Assembly (NCBI GenBank): GCA_038217425.1
Contig: JBBQPM010000051.1
Span: forward strand, 1 to 39,487
Length of the DNA: 39,487 nucleotides
Source of the DNA: JAIEPT01 sp038217425
GTDB taxonomy: Bacteria; Planctomycetota; Planctomycetia; Gemmatales; Gemmataceae
Direction of reading: 5' to 3'
Both the position numbers and the translations under genes were made by a program. The notes beneath the pieces were generated by a model. That model saw only the letters and a program-made list of their open reading frames with translations. It was not told the origin of the DNA and made no database searches. Shown in pieces: positions 9,283 to 18,827 of this stretch. Each line of letters opens with the position of its first letter. Within the stretch, counting starts at the first letter, position 1.

Positions 9283-10533
9283 ATGCCCGCTCGGCGACAA
9301 CTCGTACAAACTTCAGCCGCCCTCGGCATGTTGGCCGCCGCGGCGCACGGCAAGGAACAACCCACGCTGCGGGTCGGCCTGGTCGGTTGCGGCGGGCGCG
9401 GCACCGGCGCCGCCTCGCAGGCGCTCCGCGCCGATCCGAACGTCAAGCTCGTCGCCATGGCCGACGCGTTCGCGGATCGCCTCACGCGCAGCCTCGGCAT
9501 TTTGAACGCCGACGAGCCGATCAAGGACAAGATCGACGTCCCCGAAAATCGCCGATTCGTCGGCTTCGATGCCTGCGAGCGACTGCTCGATTCCGGCGTC
9601 GACGTCGTGCTGCTCTGCTCGCCCCCGGGGTTTCGGCCGCAGCACATTCGCCTGGCGGTCGACAAGAACGTGCACATCTTCGCCGAGAAGCCGATCGCCG
9701 TCGATGCGCCGGGCGTGCGTTCGGTGATTGCCTCGTGCGCCGATGCGGCGCGGAAGAATCTCGCGGTCGTCTCCGGCCTGTGCCTGCGCTACTCGAATCA
9801 CTACCGCGCCATGATGAGCCGGCTGCACGACGGCTGGATCGGCGACGTCCTCACGATCCAGGCCAACGACCTGCGCGGCCGAATCTGGATGTTCCCCCGC
9901 GAAGACGCCTGGACCGACATGGAATGGCAGATGCGGAACTGGTACTACTTCACCTGGCTCTCGGGCGATTTCAACGTCGAACAACACGTTCACAATCTCG
10001 ACGTCGCCGCCTGGGTCATGAAAGACACCTATCCCGTCAAGGCGATCGGCCTGGGGGGCAGACAGGCCCGCACCAGCCCCGAATATGGCCACATCTACGA
10101 TCATATCTCGGTTACCTACGAATATGCGAGCGGCGTCAAACTCTTCAGCCACACCCGTCAGCAGACCGCTTGCGCCAACGACGTCACGGTCTACGCCCTG
10201 GGAACTCAGGGGAGCGCCTACATCTCCGAGCGGAAGATGGAGATCCGCGGCTACCGTCCCTGGCGTGAGACCTCGCGGGACAACCCGTTTTACCAGAAGG
10301 AACACGACGAGCTTTTCGCGAGCATCCGTAGCGGCCGACCGATCAATAACGCCGACTACATGTGCAAGAGCACGCTGCTGGGCATCATGGGTCGCATGGC
10401 GGCGTACACTGGCAAGGCGGTCACCTGGGATCAGGCGATGGCTTCGACCGAAAACTTGATGCCCGCGACGCTGCAGTGGGGCCCGATGCCGACGCCCACG
10501 CCGGCCATGCCGGGAGTGACGGAACTTCGGTGA
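9283..10533 (+). CDS. Gfo/Idh/MocA-family oxidoreductase with Tat-like signal
   Basis: A 416-residue NAD(P)-dependent oxidoreductase of the Gfo/Idh/MocA family. A twin-arginine-like N-terminus (MPARRQLVQTSAALG) suggests Tat export, as in many planctomycete members. The Rossmann glycine motif VGLVGCGGRG is at about 31-40, and the catalytic-lysine motif EKP at 135-137. The C-terminal half is the usual alpha/beta substrate domain. The start at 9283 has AGGAG at 9272-9276. Substrates of this family are usually sugars, polyols or their acids; which one here is unknown. The next gene starts at the GTGA overlapping its stop, so the two are translationally coupled. Confidence 0.88.
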   Translation: MPARRQLVQTSAALGMLAAAAHGKEQPTLRVGLVGCGGRGTGAASQALRADPNVKLVAMADAFADRLTRSLGILNADEPIKDKIDVPENRRFVGFDACERLLDSGVDVVLLCSPPGFRPQHIRLAVDKNVHIFAEKPIAVDAPGVRSVIASCADAARKNLAVVSGLCLRYSNHYRAMMSRLHDGWIGDVLTIQANDLRGRIWMFPREDAWTDMEWQMRNWYYFTWLSGDFNVEQHVHNLDVAAWVMKDTYPVKAIGLGGRQARTSPEYGHIYDHISVTYEYASGVKLFSHTRQQTACANDVTVYALGTQGSAYISERKMEIRGYRPWRETSRDNPFYQKEHDELFASIRSGRPINNADYMCKSTLLGIMGRMAAYTGKAVTWDQAMASTENLMPATLQWGPMPTPTPAMPGVTELR

Positions 10534-10826
10534 GCGAGACGACGAAAGAGCCGCGGAATCCGTTCTATTGGCTGCTGCTCGCGGCCAGTTTGTTGTTCGT
10601 CTTGACGGCGATCGCCTACGCAGTCATTCCGCTCCTGGTCGATCAGGCCCGCATGGCGGGGCAGCCGATGCCGCCGTCGGCGTTTCGCGACGACCTCCGC
10701 GACAACGGTTGGGTTTGGCTCCTGGCCGAAGTGGCCGCGATGTTCGTCTTCGGCGTCGCCAGCATGGGCCTGGATCGTTGGCGGCGCTTGCGCGAGGAAT
10801 TGGACCAAATCAAGCCCAACGGGTGA
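10530..10826 (+). CDS. Small two-helix membrane protein
   Basis: 98 residues starting with GTG at 10530, whose GTGA overlaps the TGA of the oxidoreductase gene. Two hydrophobic helices are visible, at about 14-36 (YWLLLAASLLFVLTAIAYAVI) and 65-80 (LLAEVAAMFVFGVASMG), separated by a polar loop. The C-terminal tail is charged. No known family was recognised. The coupling suggests it is made with the oxidoreductase, perhaps as a partner at the membrane. An upstream ATG in the same frame (10362) lies wholly inside the oxidoreductase gene and is not credible. The last bases of the gene form the left arm of the long palindrome at 10811-10904. Confidence 0.7.
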   Translation: MSETTKEPRNPFYWLLLAASLLFVLTAIAYAVIPLLVDQARMAGQPMPPSAFRDDLRDNGWVWLLAEVAAMFVFGVASMGLDRWRRLREELDQIKPNG

Positions 10827-10904
10827 GGTACTCCGAACCCTTGGGATTCCTTTGCTTGCGAGAGTTTATCCCAGGGGTTCGGAGTACCTCACCCGCTGGG
10901 CTTG
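10811..10904. repeat. Long inverted repeat (family B)
   Basis: The arms are 30 bp, 10811-10840 and 10875-10904, with one mismatch. An inner pair TTGGGA/TCCCAG extends the stem to about 36 bp around a 22-nt loop. The left arm begins inside the previous coding sequence and contains its stop codon. The length is far above a normal terminator, so it is probably a repeat element that may also stop transcription. Confidence 0.85.
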
Positions 10905-10930
10905 CGGCGATATTAATGACGGAGGAACCC

Positions 10931-13279
10931 ATGTCCCGCCTCCTGATTCTGCTGCTGCTGCCCAGCACGCTTTTCGCCCAGCCCAAGAATGAACCGCTCG
11001 TCGATCAGGTCAAGTCGAGCATCGATCGCGGCGTGCAGTTCCTGCGCACCAAGCAAATCGCCTCCGGAAGCTGGGAAGCGGAAGAAGCTGGCTACGACGG
11101 CGGCCGAACGTCGCTCGCACTGCTCGCCCTGCTCAACTCCGGCGTCCCTGTCAACGATCCCGCAGTCGCCAAGGGGCTGGTCTACCTCCGCAACGTCAAC
11201 TCCGATCGCACCTACGTCCGCGCCCTGCAGACGATGGCCCTCGCGGAGGCCAAGGCCGACGACAAGAAACAGATCCTCGCCAACGTCGAATGGCTCCTCG
11301 CCGCCCGCGTCTACGACGAGAACAAGAAGTTCCTCGGCTGGACCTACGGCAAAGTTCCCGGCGGCGGCTTTCGCTCCACGGACAATTCCAACACGCAGTA
11401 CGCCGTCCTCGGGCTCTGGTCCGCAAAGCAGGCAGGCATCGCCCTCAGCGAAGACGTCTGGCGCGAGATCCGCGATTACTATCTCCGCTCCCAGTTCGAC
11501 GACGGCGCCCATCGCTACCAACCCTTCAGCAAAGACGATCCGCAGATGACCATGACCGTCGCCGGACTGTGCGGCCTGCTCATCGCCGGGCTCGAACTCA
11601 ACGAGCGCCGGGAAATCTTGCAGCCCGACGGCACGACCCGAAACTGTGGCGTCTACCTGGAGAACCCGGCCGTCCAGAAGGCGCTGGCCTGGGTCACGAA
11701 GCATTACAACGTCGAATCGAGTCCGCAGACGTTTTACCATCTCTACGGCCTGGAACGCGTGGGCCGACTTTCGGGGCTGCGCTTCTTCGGGCCCTACGAC
11801 TGGTATCGCGAAGGCTGCGCCTATCTCGTCCGGCAACAGAAAGCGAACGGCTCGTGGAAGCATCCCGCGGCCTGGGATCAATGGCCCATCGTCAGTACGA
11901 GTTTCGCTTTACTCTTCCTGTCGAAGGGGCGGACGCCGGTGCTCGTCAGCAAGGCAGTACACGGAACCTGGCCGCGCCGGGAGATCGAGACCGACTGGAA
12001 CAACGACCGCAACGACTTACGCAATCTCGTACCGTTCGCCGGCAAGCAGCTCTTCGGCAACGCTCCGCTCGCCTGGCAGAATTTCGACATCATGCGCGCC
12101 GCCACCCCGCGCGGCGACAACTCCAATCCCACCGAGGACGACCTCGCCGACACCACCGCCGAGATGCTGCAATCGCCCATCTTCTACATCACCGGACATG
12201 AAGCCCCGCGCTTCACCGGCGTCGAGAAACGGCTCCTGCAGCGCTACGTCGAGAACGGCGGCTTCATCGTCGCCGAGGCATGCTGCGGCAGCCCCCGTTT
12301 CGACAAGGGTTTCAAAGCCCTTGTCGAGGAGCTTTGGCCCGACCAAGAACTCAAGGCCCTCGACGCGTATCATCCCGTGTGGACCAGTTTCTACGCCATC
12401 AAGCCGCATCCGGGGATCAACCTCCAGGGCCTCTCGGGCAACTGCAAGACGATCTTGATCTATTCGCCGCAAGACCTGTCGTGCCGCTGGGAATCGAACA
12501 AGCTGAGCGACGGCGCCGGGATGCAGGCGTTTCAGATCGGCACGAATCTCATCGCCTACGCCACCGGACTGGAACTCCCCAAGCCTCGGCTCACGAAGGA
12601 GAAGCTGGACGGCAAGCGTCAGGAGTTGTCCAAGACGCCCGCGGGGTATTTCAAGGCGGCGCAGATCAAGCTGCCGGGCGAGCCGCTGGCCAAGGCAATG
12701 CCACGGCTCATGGATTTCGTGAGCACGACCAAGGGGCTGAGCGTCGTGCTCAAGGCGGACTCTCTCAAGGTGAGCGATCCGGGGCTCGTCGATTACAAGT
12801 TCATTTACATGCACGGCAAGGGAGGCTTCCAGTTCGACGACGAGGCGCTGGAGAAATTGAAGTTCAACCTGCAAACCGGCGGCCTGCTCTTCGCCGACGC
12901 CGCGTGCGGACAGGAGGCGTTCGACAAGGCGTTTCGCTCCTGGGTGCAGACGCAGCTATTCCCGGGTTCGAAGCTGGAAGCGGTCCCCGCGAACGATCGT
13001 CTCTTCAGCGATGGCTTGAATGGAGCGGAGTGGAAGAAGAAGTTGCGTCTGCGCAAGGTCGCGGGGCCGATGCAGGACGCCGAGCCGTTTCTGGAGGGGA
13101 TTCGTCACGAAGATCGTTGGGTAGTGTTATATAGCAAGTACGACGTAGGGTGTGCCCTGGAGGGGAACAAGTCCTCGGATTGTCGGGGGTACGATCGGGA
13201 GAGTGCGTTGCGGGTGGCGCGGTCGGCGGTGTTGTACGTGCTGGATCTTCCGGGGAAGGAGACGTCAGCGCCAAAATGA
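10931..13279 (+). CDS. Exported toroid fused to tandem DUF4159 domains
   Basis: 782 residues. The start at 10931 follows GGAGGA at 10921-10926. A long in-frame upstream extension to 10568 runs through the previous gene and the palindrome and is not used. A signal peptide (MSRLLILLLLPSTLFAQ) is followed by an alpha/alpha toroid (~25-330) with motifs such as SGSWEAEEAGYDGG and NGSWKHPAAW. Then come two DUF4159 domains, ~372-550 (VENGGFIVAEACCGSPRFD) and ~600-776 (LQTGGLLFADAACGQEAFD). DUF4159 has a class I glutamine-amidotransferase-like fold and is abundant in planctomycetes, without a known reaction. Both copies keep the Gly-Gly...Ala-Cys-Cys/Gly turn. Location is outside the cytoplasm. Confidence 0.85.
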   Translation: MSRLLILLLLPSTLFAQPKNEPLVDQVKSSIDRGVQFLRTKQIASGSWEAEEAGYDGGRTSLALLALLNSGVPVNDPAVAKGLVYLRNVNSDRTYVRALQTMALAEAKADDKKQILANVEWLLAARVYDENKKFLGWTYGKVPGGGFRSTDNSNTQYAVLGLWSAKQAGIALSEDVWREIRDYYLRSQFDDGAHRYQPFSKDDPQMTMTVAGLCGLLIAGLELNERREILQPDGTTRNCGVYLENPAVQKALAWVTKHYNVESSPQTFYHLYGLERVGRLSGLRFFGPYDWYREGCAYLVRQQKANGSWKHPAAWDQWPIVSTSFALLFLSKGRTPVLVSKAVHGTWPRREIETDWNNDRNDLRNLVPFAGKQLFGNAPLAWQNFDIMRAATPRGDNSNPTEDDLADTTAEMLQSPIFYITGHEAPRFTGVEKRLLQRYVENGGFIVAEACCGSPRFDKGFKALVEELWPDQELKALDAYHPVWTSFYAIKPHPGINLQGLSGNCKTILIYSPQDLSCRWESNKLSDGAGMQAFQIGTNLIAYATGLELPKPRLTKEKLDGKRQELSKTPAGYFKAAQIKLPGEPLAKAMPRLMDFVSTTKGLSVVLKADSLKVSDPGLVDYKFIYMHGKGGFQFDDEALEKLKFNLQTGGLLFADAACGQEAFDKAFRSWVQTQLFPGSKLEAVPANDRLFSDGLNGAEWKKKLRLRKVAGPMQDAEPFLEGIRHEDRWVVLYSKYDVGCALEGNKSSDCRGYDRESALRVARSAVLYVLDLPGKETSAPK

Positions 13280-13292
13280 GTCGACATCGGTC

Positions 13293-13321
13293 TTGACAAT
13301 AAATTCATCGCTTCCAATAAT
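13293..13321 (+). promoter_or_regulatory. Sigma70-type promoter for the AAA ATPase gene
   Basis: Consensus -35 TTGACA at 13293-13298, then 17 bases, then AATAAT at 13316-13321 (5/6 to TATAAT). The likely start of transcription is about 13328, giving a leader of about 50 bases. The surrounding ~100 bases are markedly AT-rich compared with the flanking genes. Confidence 0.65.
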
Positions 13322-13380
13322 ATTAGCTAGGAAGCTAAGAATTACTGAAGTCGTGCGTTTGGCTTAGTTTTTGGAAGCGG

Positions 13381-14661
13381 ATGAAAAGAAAATCGAAAGA
13401 GCGGCTGGCGTCAAACCCCTTCAAGCCGGGAGCGGGGCATTCTCCGCCCTGCCTGGCGGGGCGCGAGAAGGAGGCGTCGGAATTCTGCGGTTTCTTACAG
13501 CAAGAGGTCGTCACGCAGAACGTTGTCTTGACGGGGCTCAGGGGCGTCGGCAAGACCGTGTTGATGGACGACGTCTACAAACAGCTGGCGCTCAAGGAGG
13601 CGTGGGTTTGGGTCGGCTCGGATTTTTCGGAGTCGGCGTTCGTCGACGAGGCGGCGCTTTGTTCCCGCTTGCTGACGGACCTGTCGGTGTTTACCTCGAC
13701 ACTGGAAGTCGAAGTCGATTCTCCCGACGGCATGGGCATCCGTTCGTCGAATCGTTCGACGGTCCGAATCGATTTCAACTATTTGATCGATTACTTCAAT
13801 TCGCAAGCCGGGTTGAATTCTGACAAACTCAAAGCGACGATCGAACTTGCCTGGAATGCAGTTAGCGCCGTCGGCAAACGAGGGATATTGTTCGCTTATG
13901 ACGAAGCGCAGGTCGTACAGGATCGAAAGGACAAGGATCAGTATCCGCTGGCGTTGCTCCTGGAAACGTTTCAGTCGATCCAGCGCAAAGGGATGCGCGT
14001 CATGCTGCTGCTAACCGGGCTGCCGACTCTGTTTCCTCGGTTGGTCGAATCGCGCACGTATGCGGAGCGGATGTTCAAAATTCAGCAGATCGGCCGATTG
14101 GACGACGAGGGTTCAACGCGCGCCATCACCGAGCCGCTGGAAGGCAATCGCATCCAATTTACCCGACAATCGGTCCAGACGATCGTCGGCAATACGTGCG
14201 GTTATCCCTATTTTATCCAGTTCATTTGCCGAGAAGCTTACGACTTTTTTAAGGCCGTCCCCGTCGACGCGAAAACGGGCGAGATCTCCAGCGAAATCCC
14301 TTTTGATACGCTTTTGCGAAAGCTGGACACCGACTTTTTCTCTGGCAGGTGGTCGAGAGTTCCCGATCGACAAAGGGAATTACTGTTTTGCGTCGCCAAT
14401 CTCGAGAATGCGGGCGGAGAATTCACCGTCAATGAAATCGTTGACCGGTCCAAAGAGTTGGCAACGAATCATGAGATCAAACCGTTCAAGCCGGGCGATA
14501 TCAGTTCCATGATTCCGAAACTGATCGACGCCGGGCTCGTATACAAGAACAGACACGGCAAGTATCTTCTCGCGGTGCCGTTGTTCGATGGGTTCATCAA
14601 AAGGCAGTTCGAAGACCGAGGTCGGATTCAGGGAAGTTTGTTCGATCATTTTAATCATTAG
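13381..14661 (+). CDS. AAA-type ATP-binding protein with C-terminal winged helix
   Basis: A 426-residue stand-alone P-loop ATPase. The N-terminus carries NPFKPGAGHSPPCLAGREKE, the signature ahead of Walker A in a bacterial family resembling Orc1/Cdc6 and STAND ATPases (AAA_16-like). Walker A is GLRGVGKT at 52-59. Walker B is LFAYDEAQ with D174/E175. A sensor-like strand is at ~208-216 (MLLLTGLPT). The C-terminal ~100 residues look like a winged helix (VNEIVDRSKEL...IPKLIDAGLVYKNRHGKYLL). Function unknown: DNA-binding regulator, replication-linked factor or nucleotide sensor are all possible. It has its own promoter, no coupled partner, and a less GC-rich upstream region than its neighbours, which hints at acquisition. 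A defence role is not supported by any adjacent effector. Confidence 0.85.
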   Translation: MKRKSKERLASNPFKPGAGHSPPCLAGREKEASEFCGFLQQEVVTQNVVLTGLRGVGKTVLMDDVYKQLALKEAWVWVGSDFSESAFVDEAALCSRLLTDLSVFTSTLEVEVDSPDGMGIRSSNRSTVRIDFNYLIDYFNSQAGLNSDKLKATIELAWNAVSAVGKRGILFAYDEAQVVQDRKDKDQYPLALLLETFQSIQRKGMRVMLLLTGLPTLFPRLVESRTYAERMFKIQQIGRLDDEGSTRAITEPLEGNRIQFTRQSVQTIVGNTCGYPYFIQFICREAYDFFKAVPVDAKTGEISSEIPFDTLLRKLDTDFFSGRWSRVPDRQRELLFCVANLENAGGEFTVNEIVDRSKELATNHEIKPFKPGDISSMIPKLIDAGLVYKNRHGKYLLAVPLFDGFIKRQFEDRGRIQGSLFDHFNH

Positions 14662-14711
14662 CCGACTGAAATTGTGTAATGTAAATGCGGGAGAGGTGAC
14701 GGGACAAGGGC

Positions 14712-15392
14712 GTGAAACCTATGTTGATTCTCATCGTCGAAGACGATCCTTCGATCGGCAAGGCGGTCCAGAAGGGGATGACCGAAGCGGGGCACGAGTG
14801 CGCCTGGGTCAAGGACGGCCATCAGGGCCTGGCGGAGGCGCGCTCGCAGAAGTTCGACGTCGTCATTCTCGATCTTTTGCTTCCGGGCATTTCCGGGCTG
14901 GAACTGCTGGCGAAACTGCGTGGCGACGGGATTCAGACGCCGGTGCTCGCGCTCACCGCGCTGGGCACAGTGGGAGAAAAAGTCCTGGGCCTGAAGCAGG
15001 GGGCAGACGATTATCTGGTCAAGCCGTTCGACATGGCGGAGCTTCTTGCGCGGATCGAAGCGCTCGGCCGGCGCGCGACGAGCAAGCCGGCGGCGGTGCT
15101 ACACGTGGGCGAACTCAATCTCGATCTTGCCACGCGCCGGGTGAACGCCGGCGGCGCCGACATCGATCTCACGCCGACCGAGTTCTCCATCCTCGAAATG
15201 CTCATGCGCCATGCCGGCCTCGTCGTCACCCGCAAGATGCTGTGCGAATCGCTCTGGGAATCGGATTGGGAAGGCACGACCAACGTCATCGAGGTGCACA
15301 TCAATCGGCTCCGCAACAAACTGCAGCGCGGCTCGAAGGAGCCCTTGATTCACACGATCCGGGGTCGAGGCTATGCACTTCGCGCCAGTTAA
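14712..15392 (+). CDS. OmpR/PhoB-family response regulator
   Basis: 226 residues. The receiver domain (~4-115) has the acidic pocket D11/D12, phospho-acceptor D54 (VVILDLLLPG), T82 and K104. A winged-helix Trans_reg_C DNA-binding domain occupies ~130-226 (LTPTEFSILEMLMRHAG, VTRKMLCESLW, VIEVHINRLRNKL). The start is GTG at 14712; an in-frame ATG at 14721 is the alternative, nine bases later. Its 3' end overlaps the sensor-kinase gene by 20 bases, so the two are made together as a cognate pair. Target genes cannot be told from the sequence. The gap to the ATPase gene upstream is 50 bases and contains no terminator. Confidence 0.93.
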   Translation: MKPMLILIVEDDPSIGKAVQKGMTEAGHECAWVKDGHQGLAEARSQKFDVVILDLLLPGISGLELLAKLRGDGIQTPVLALTALGTVGEKVLGLKQGADDYLVKPFDMAELLARIEALGRRATSKPAAVLHVGELNLDLATRRVNAGGADIDLTPTEFSILEMLMRHAGLVVTRKMLCESLWESDWEGTTNVIEVHINRLRNKLQRGSKEPLIHTIRGRGYALRAS

Positions 15393-16776
15393 GGCCATCT
15401 TCTCCCTGAAGTTCCGCATCGTCGCCTGGATGACGCTGCTCGTGCTCTTGGCCGTCATCGTCTCCTCGGTCGTCGTCGCGCATCTTTACCAGGATCGATT
15501 GCGGCAAGAGTTTCGCCATCAACTCGAGCAGGACGTCAAGGCGGTGCTCGAAGAGCTACGCATCGTCCGCCGATTCCCCGATGGGCAGATCAAGGTACTC
15601 GAAGAAGCGCTGACGACCAAGGCCATCGAACATCCTCTCACGAGTTGGTTCGTGCAGATTTTCGACGGCCAGGGAAGTCTCGTTCTAGAGGCGGGGGGCG
15701 TTCCGAAAATCACGCAGCCGCTCACCGCGCAATTGCTGCGCGGCGAGTACGAACGGGACCAGTACCGCATCGTGGAAGCCAGGCTCGACGACTCGCAGCT
15801 GCCGACGTATCTGGTGCGCGTCGGCGCTCAGCTCGCGACACTGCAGAACGACTTCGATCACCTGAAGCGGATCCTGATCTATTTCGGGCTTGCGATCACG
15901 GCGCTCACGCCGGCCATCGCATTTGTTCTCGCCCATCGCGCGACTCGGCCCATCGCCTGGATCACTTCCACTGCCGCCCGGTTGCAGCCGCACAAACTCG
16001 ACGAACGCTTGCCGATCCGAGGTTCCCGCGACGAACTCGACGAACTCTCCGTCACGATCAACCAACTTCTCGATCGCATCGCCAAGTACTTGCAGCAGAA
16101 TCGCGAGTTCGTGGCGAACGCGGCCCACGAACTGCGTTCTCCCCTTGCCGCCATTCGCGCGTCGGTCGAGGTCGCGCTCAATCGCCCGCGGACCTCCGAA
16201 GAGTATGCCAGCGTATTGACGGATCTGGTCGAGGAGACGACGCGTTTGTCGCAGCTCGTGAATCAGCTGCTGCTGCTCGCGGAAGGCGATTCGGGCGCCA
16301 TGGCGGCCGGGAACGGGCAGAAGTGCCGGCTCGAGAAGGTGGTGGCCGGCGCGTTTCAAATGTTCGAGCCCGTCGCCGAGCATGGCGGCATCACGTTGCA
16401 GTTTCACGCACCGGGCGTCGAGGTTTGGGTTCCGGGCGAGGAACGTTTCTTGCAACAGGTGGTGCGGAACCTGATCGACAACGCGATCAAGTTCACCCGT
16501 CCGGGAGGGCGAATCGATGTAACGCTGTCGTGCGCCGGCGGAAAGGTTCGGTTGGAGGTGCGCGACCAGGGTTTTGGGATCTCGGCGGACGACGTGCCGC
16601 ACCTGTTCGAACGCTTTTACCGCGGCGACAAGTCCCGGCGCCGGAGCGAAGGCACGGGCCTGGGGCTGAGCATCTGCCACACCATCGTCGAGGCGCTGGG
16701 GGGCACGATCACGGTACGGAGTCAGCCGGAGGCGGGGAGTGCGTTCACGGTGACGTTGCCGCACCTCGTCGTTTAA
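15373..16776 (+). CDS. Sensor histidine kinase, partner of the upstream regulator
   Basis: 467 residues, membrane-bound. TM1 is at ~16-37 and TM2 at ~167-187, flanking a ~125-residue periplasmic sensor region, followed by a HAMP domain (~188-240). The HisKA H-box FVANAAHELRSPL has H252. The HATPase domain has the N-box VVRNLIDNAIKFT (N366/N370), G1 VRDQGFGIS (D398) and G2 GTGLGLSIC (~427-435). All catalytic motifs are intact. The layout is that of copper/heavy-metal-type and EnvZ-like kinases, but no ligand is evident. It starts 20 bases inside the response-regulator gene, so expression is coupled. It converges with ettA across the repeat at 16788-16937. Confidence 0.93.
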   Translation: MHFAPVKAIFSLKFRIVAWMTLLVLLAVIVSSVVVAHLYQDRLRQEFRHQLEQDVKAVLEELRIVRRFPDGQIKVLEEALTTKAIEHPLTSWFVQIFDGQGSLVLEAGGVPKITQPLTAQLLRGEYERDQYRIVEARLDDSQLPTYLVRVGAQLATLQNDFDHLKRILIYFGLAITALTPAIAFVLAHRATRPIAWITSTAARLQPHKLDERLPIRGSRDELDELSVTINQLLDRIAKYLQQNREFVANAAHELRSPLAAIRASVEVALNRPRTSEEYASVLTDLVEETTRLSQLVNQLLLLAEGDSGAMAAGNGQKCRLEKVVAGAFQMFEPVAEHGGITLQFHAPGVEVWVPGEERFLQQVVRNLIDNAIKFTRPGGRIDVTLSCAGGKVRLEVRDQGFGISADDVPHLFERFYRGDKSRRRSEGTGLGLSICHTIVEALGGTITVRSQPEAGSAFTVTLPHLVV

Positions 16777-16787
16777 CGGCAAGAATC

Positions 16788-16937
16788 GGCGAGCGGGGGA
16801 CGTTAGTCCCCCGGTACGTCATGCAACGAGGACAGGCGAGCGAGGGACGTTAGTCCCCCGGTACGTCATTTTACCAGTCGCGCAGACTTGTTCGGCGAGA
16901 GCGTCAAGTACCGGGGGACTAACGTCCCCCGCTCGCC
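16788..16937. repeat. Palindromic repeats (family C), two direct and one inverted copy
   Basis: Copies 1 (16788-16822) and 2 (16835-16869) are direct and differ at one base. Copy 3 (16908-16937) is inverted. Each has the core GGGGGAC-GTTA-GTCCCCC (GAGGGAC in copy 2) preceded by GGCGAGC and followed by CGGTACGTCAT or a near match. Inverted pairing of copy 3 with copy 1 or 2 gives a stem of about 30 bp. It fills the gap between two convergent genes and may end both transcripts. Confidence 0.88.
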
Positions 16938-16949
16938 AATGACGTGCAA

Positions 16950-18620
<1,671 letters not shown>

Positions 18621-18661
18621 GGGGGGGTCTCGGAAGAAAGAGAAAACGTGCGACTTCCCCT

Positions 18662-18667
18662 ATTATA
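18662..18667 (-). promoter_or_regulatory. -10 element of the ettA promoter
   Basis: On the minus strand the sequence reads TATAAT, with the likely start of transcription about 35 bases before the ettA ATG at 18620. I see no good -35 hexamer at the right distance, so the call rests on the -10 and its position. Confidence 0.4.
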
Positions 18668-18752
18668 GGAATCGATGTGTTTCCGAAAGCGCAGGGAGTT
18701 CCCCGGCGCGGTCGAAATTCAGACGTTTGACCGAAACCGGCCCGAAACCTCG

Positions 18753-18781
18753 CTTGTGCCGACTTGCCGGATTGTTATAAT
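18753..18781 (+). promoter_or_regulatory. Promoter of the 18828 gene
   Basis: Perfect -10 TATAAT at 18776-18781 with TTGTGC (18754-18759) as a partial -35, 16 bases away. Transcription would begin near 18788, about 40 bases before the ATG. It faces away from the ettA promoter in the same intergenic region. Confidence 0.55.
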
Positions 18782-18827
18782 CGGCGCGTCCAAGGAATCG
18801 GACCTCCCCCCTCGGCACGGATGCGGC

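Noticed and set aside
7630..13279. Hopanoid or terpene biosynthesis cluster
   Set aside because: The toroid proteins are exported and lack the DXDD cyclase motif, and no isoprenoid genes are nearby.
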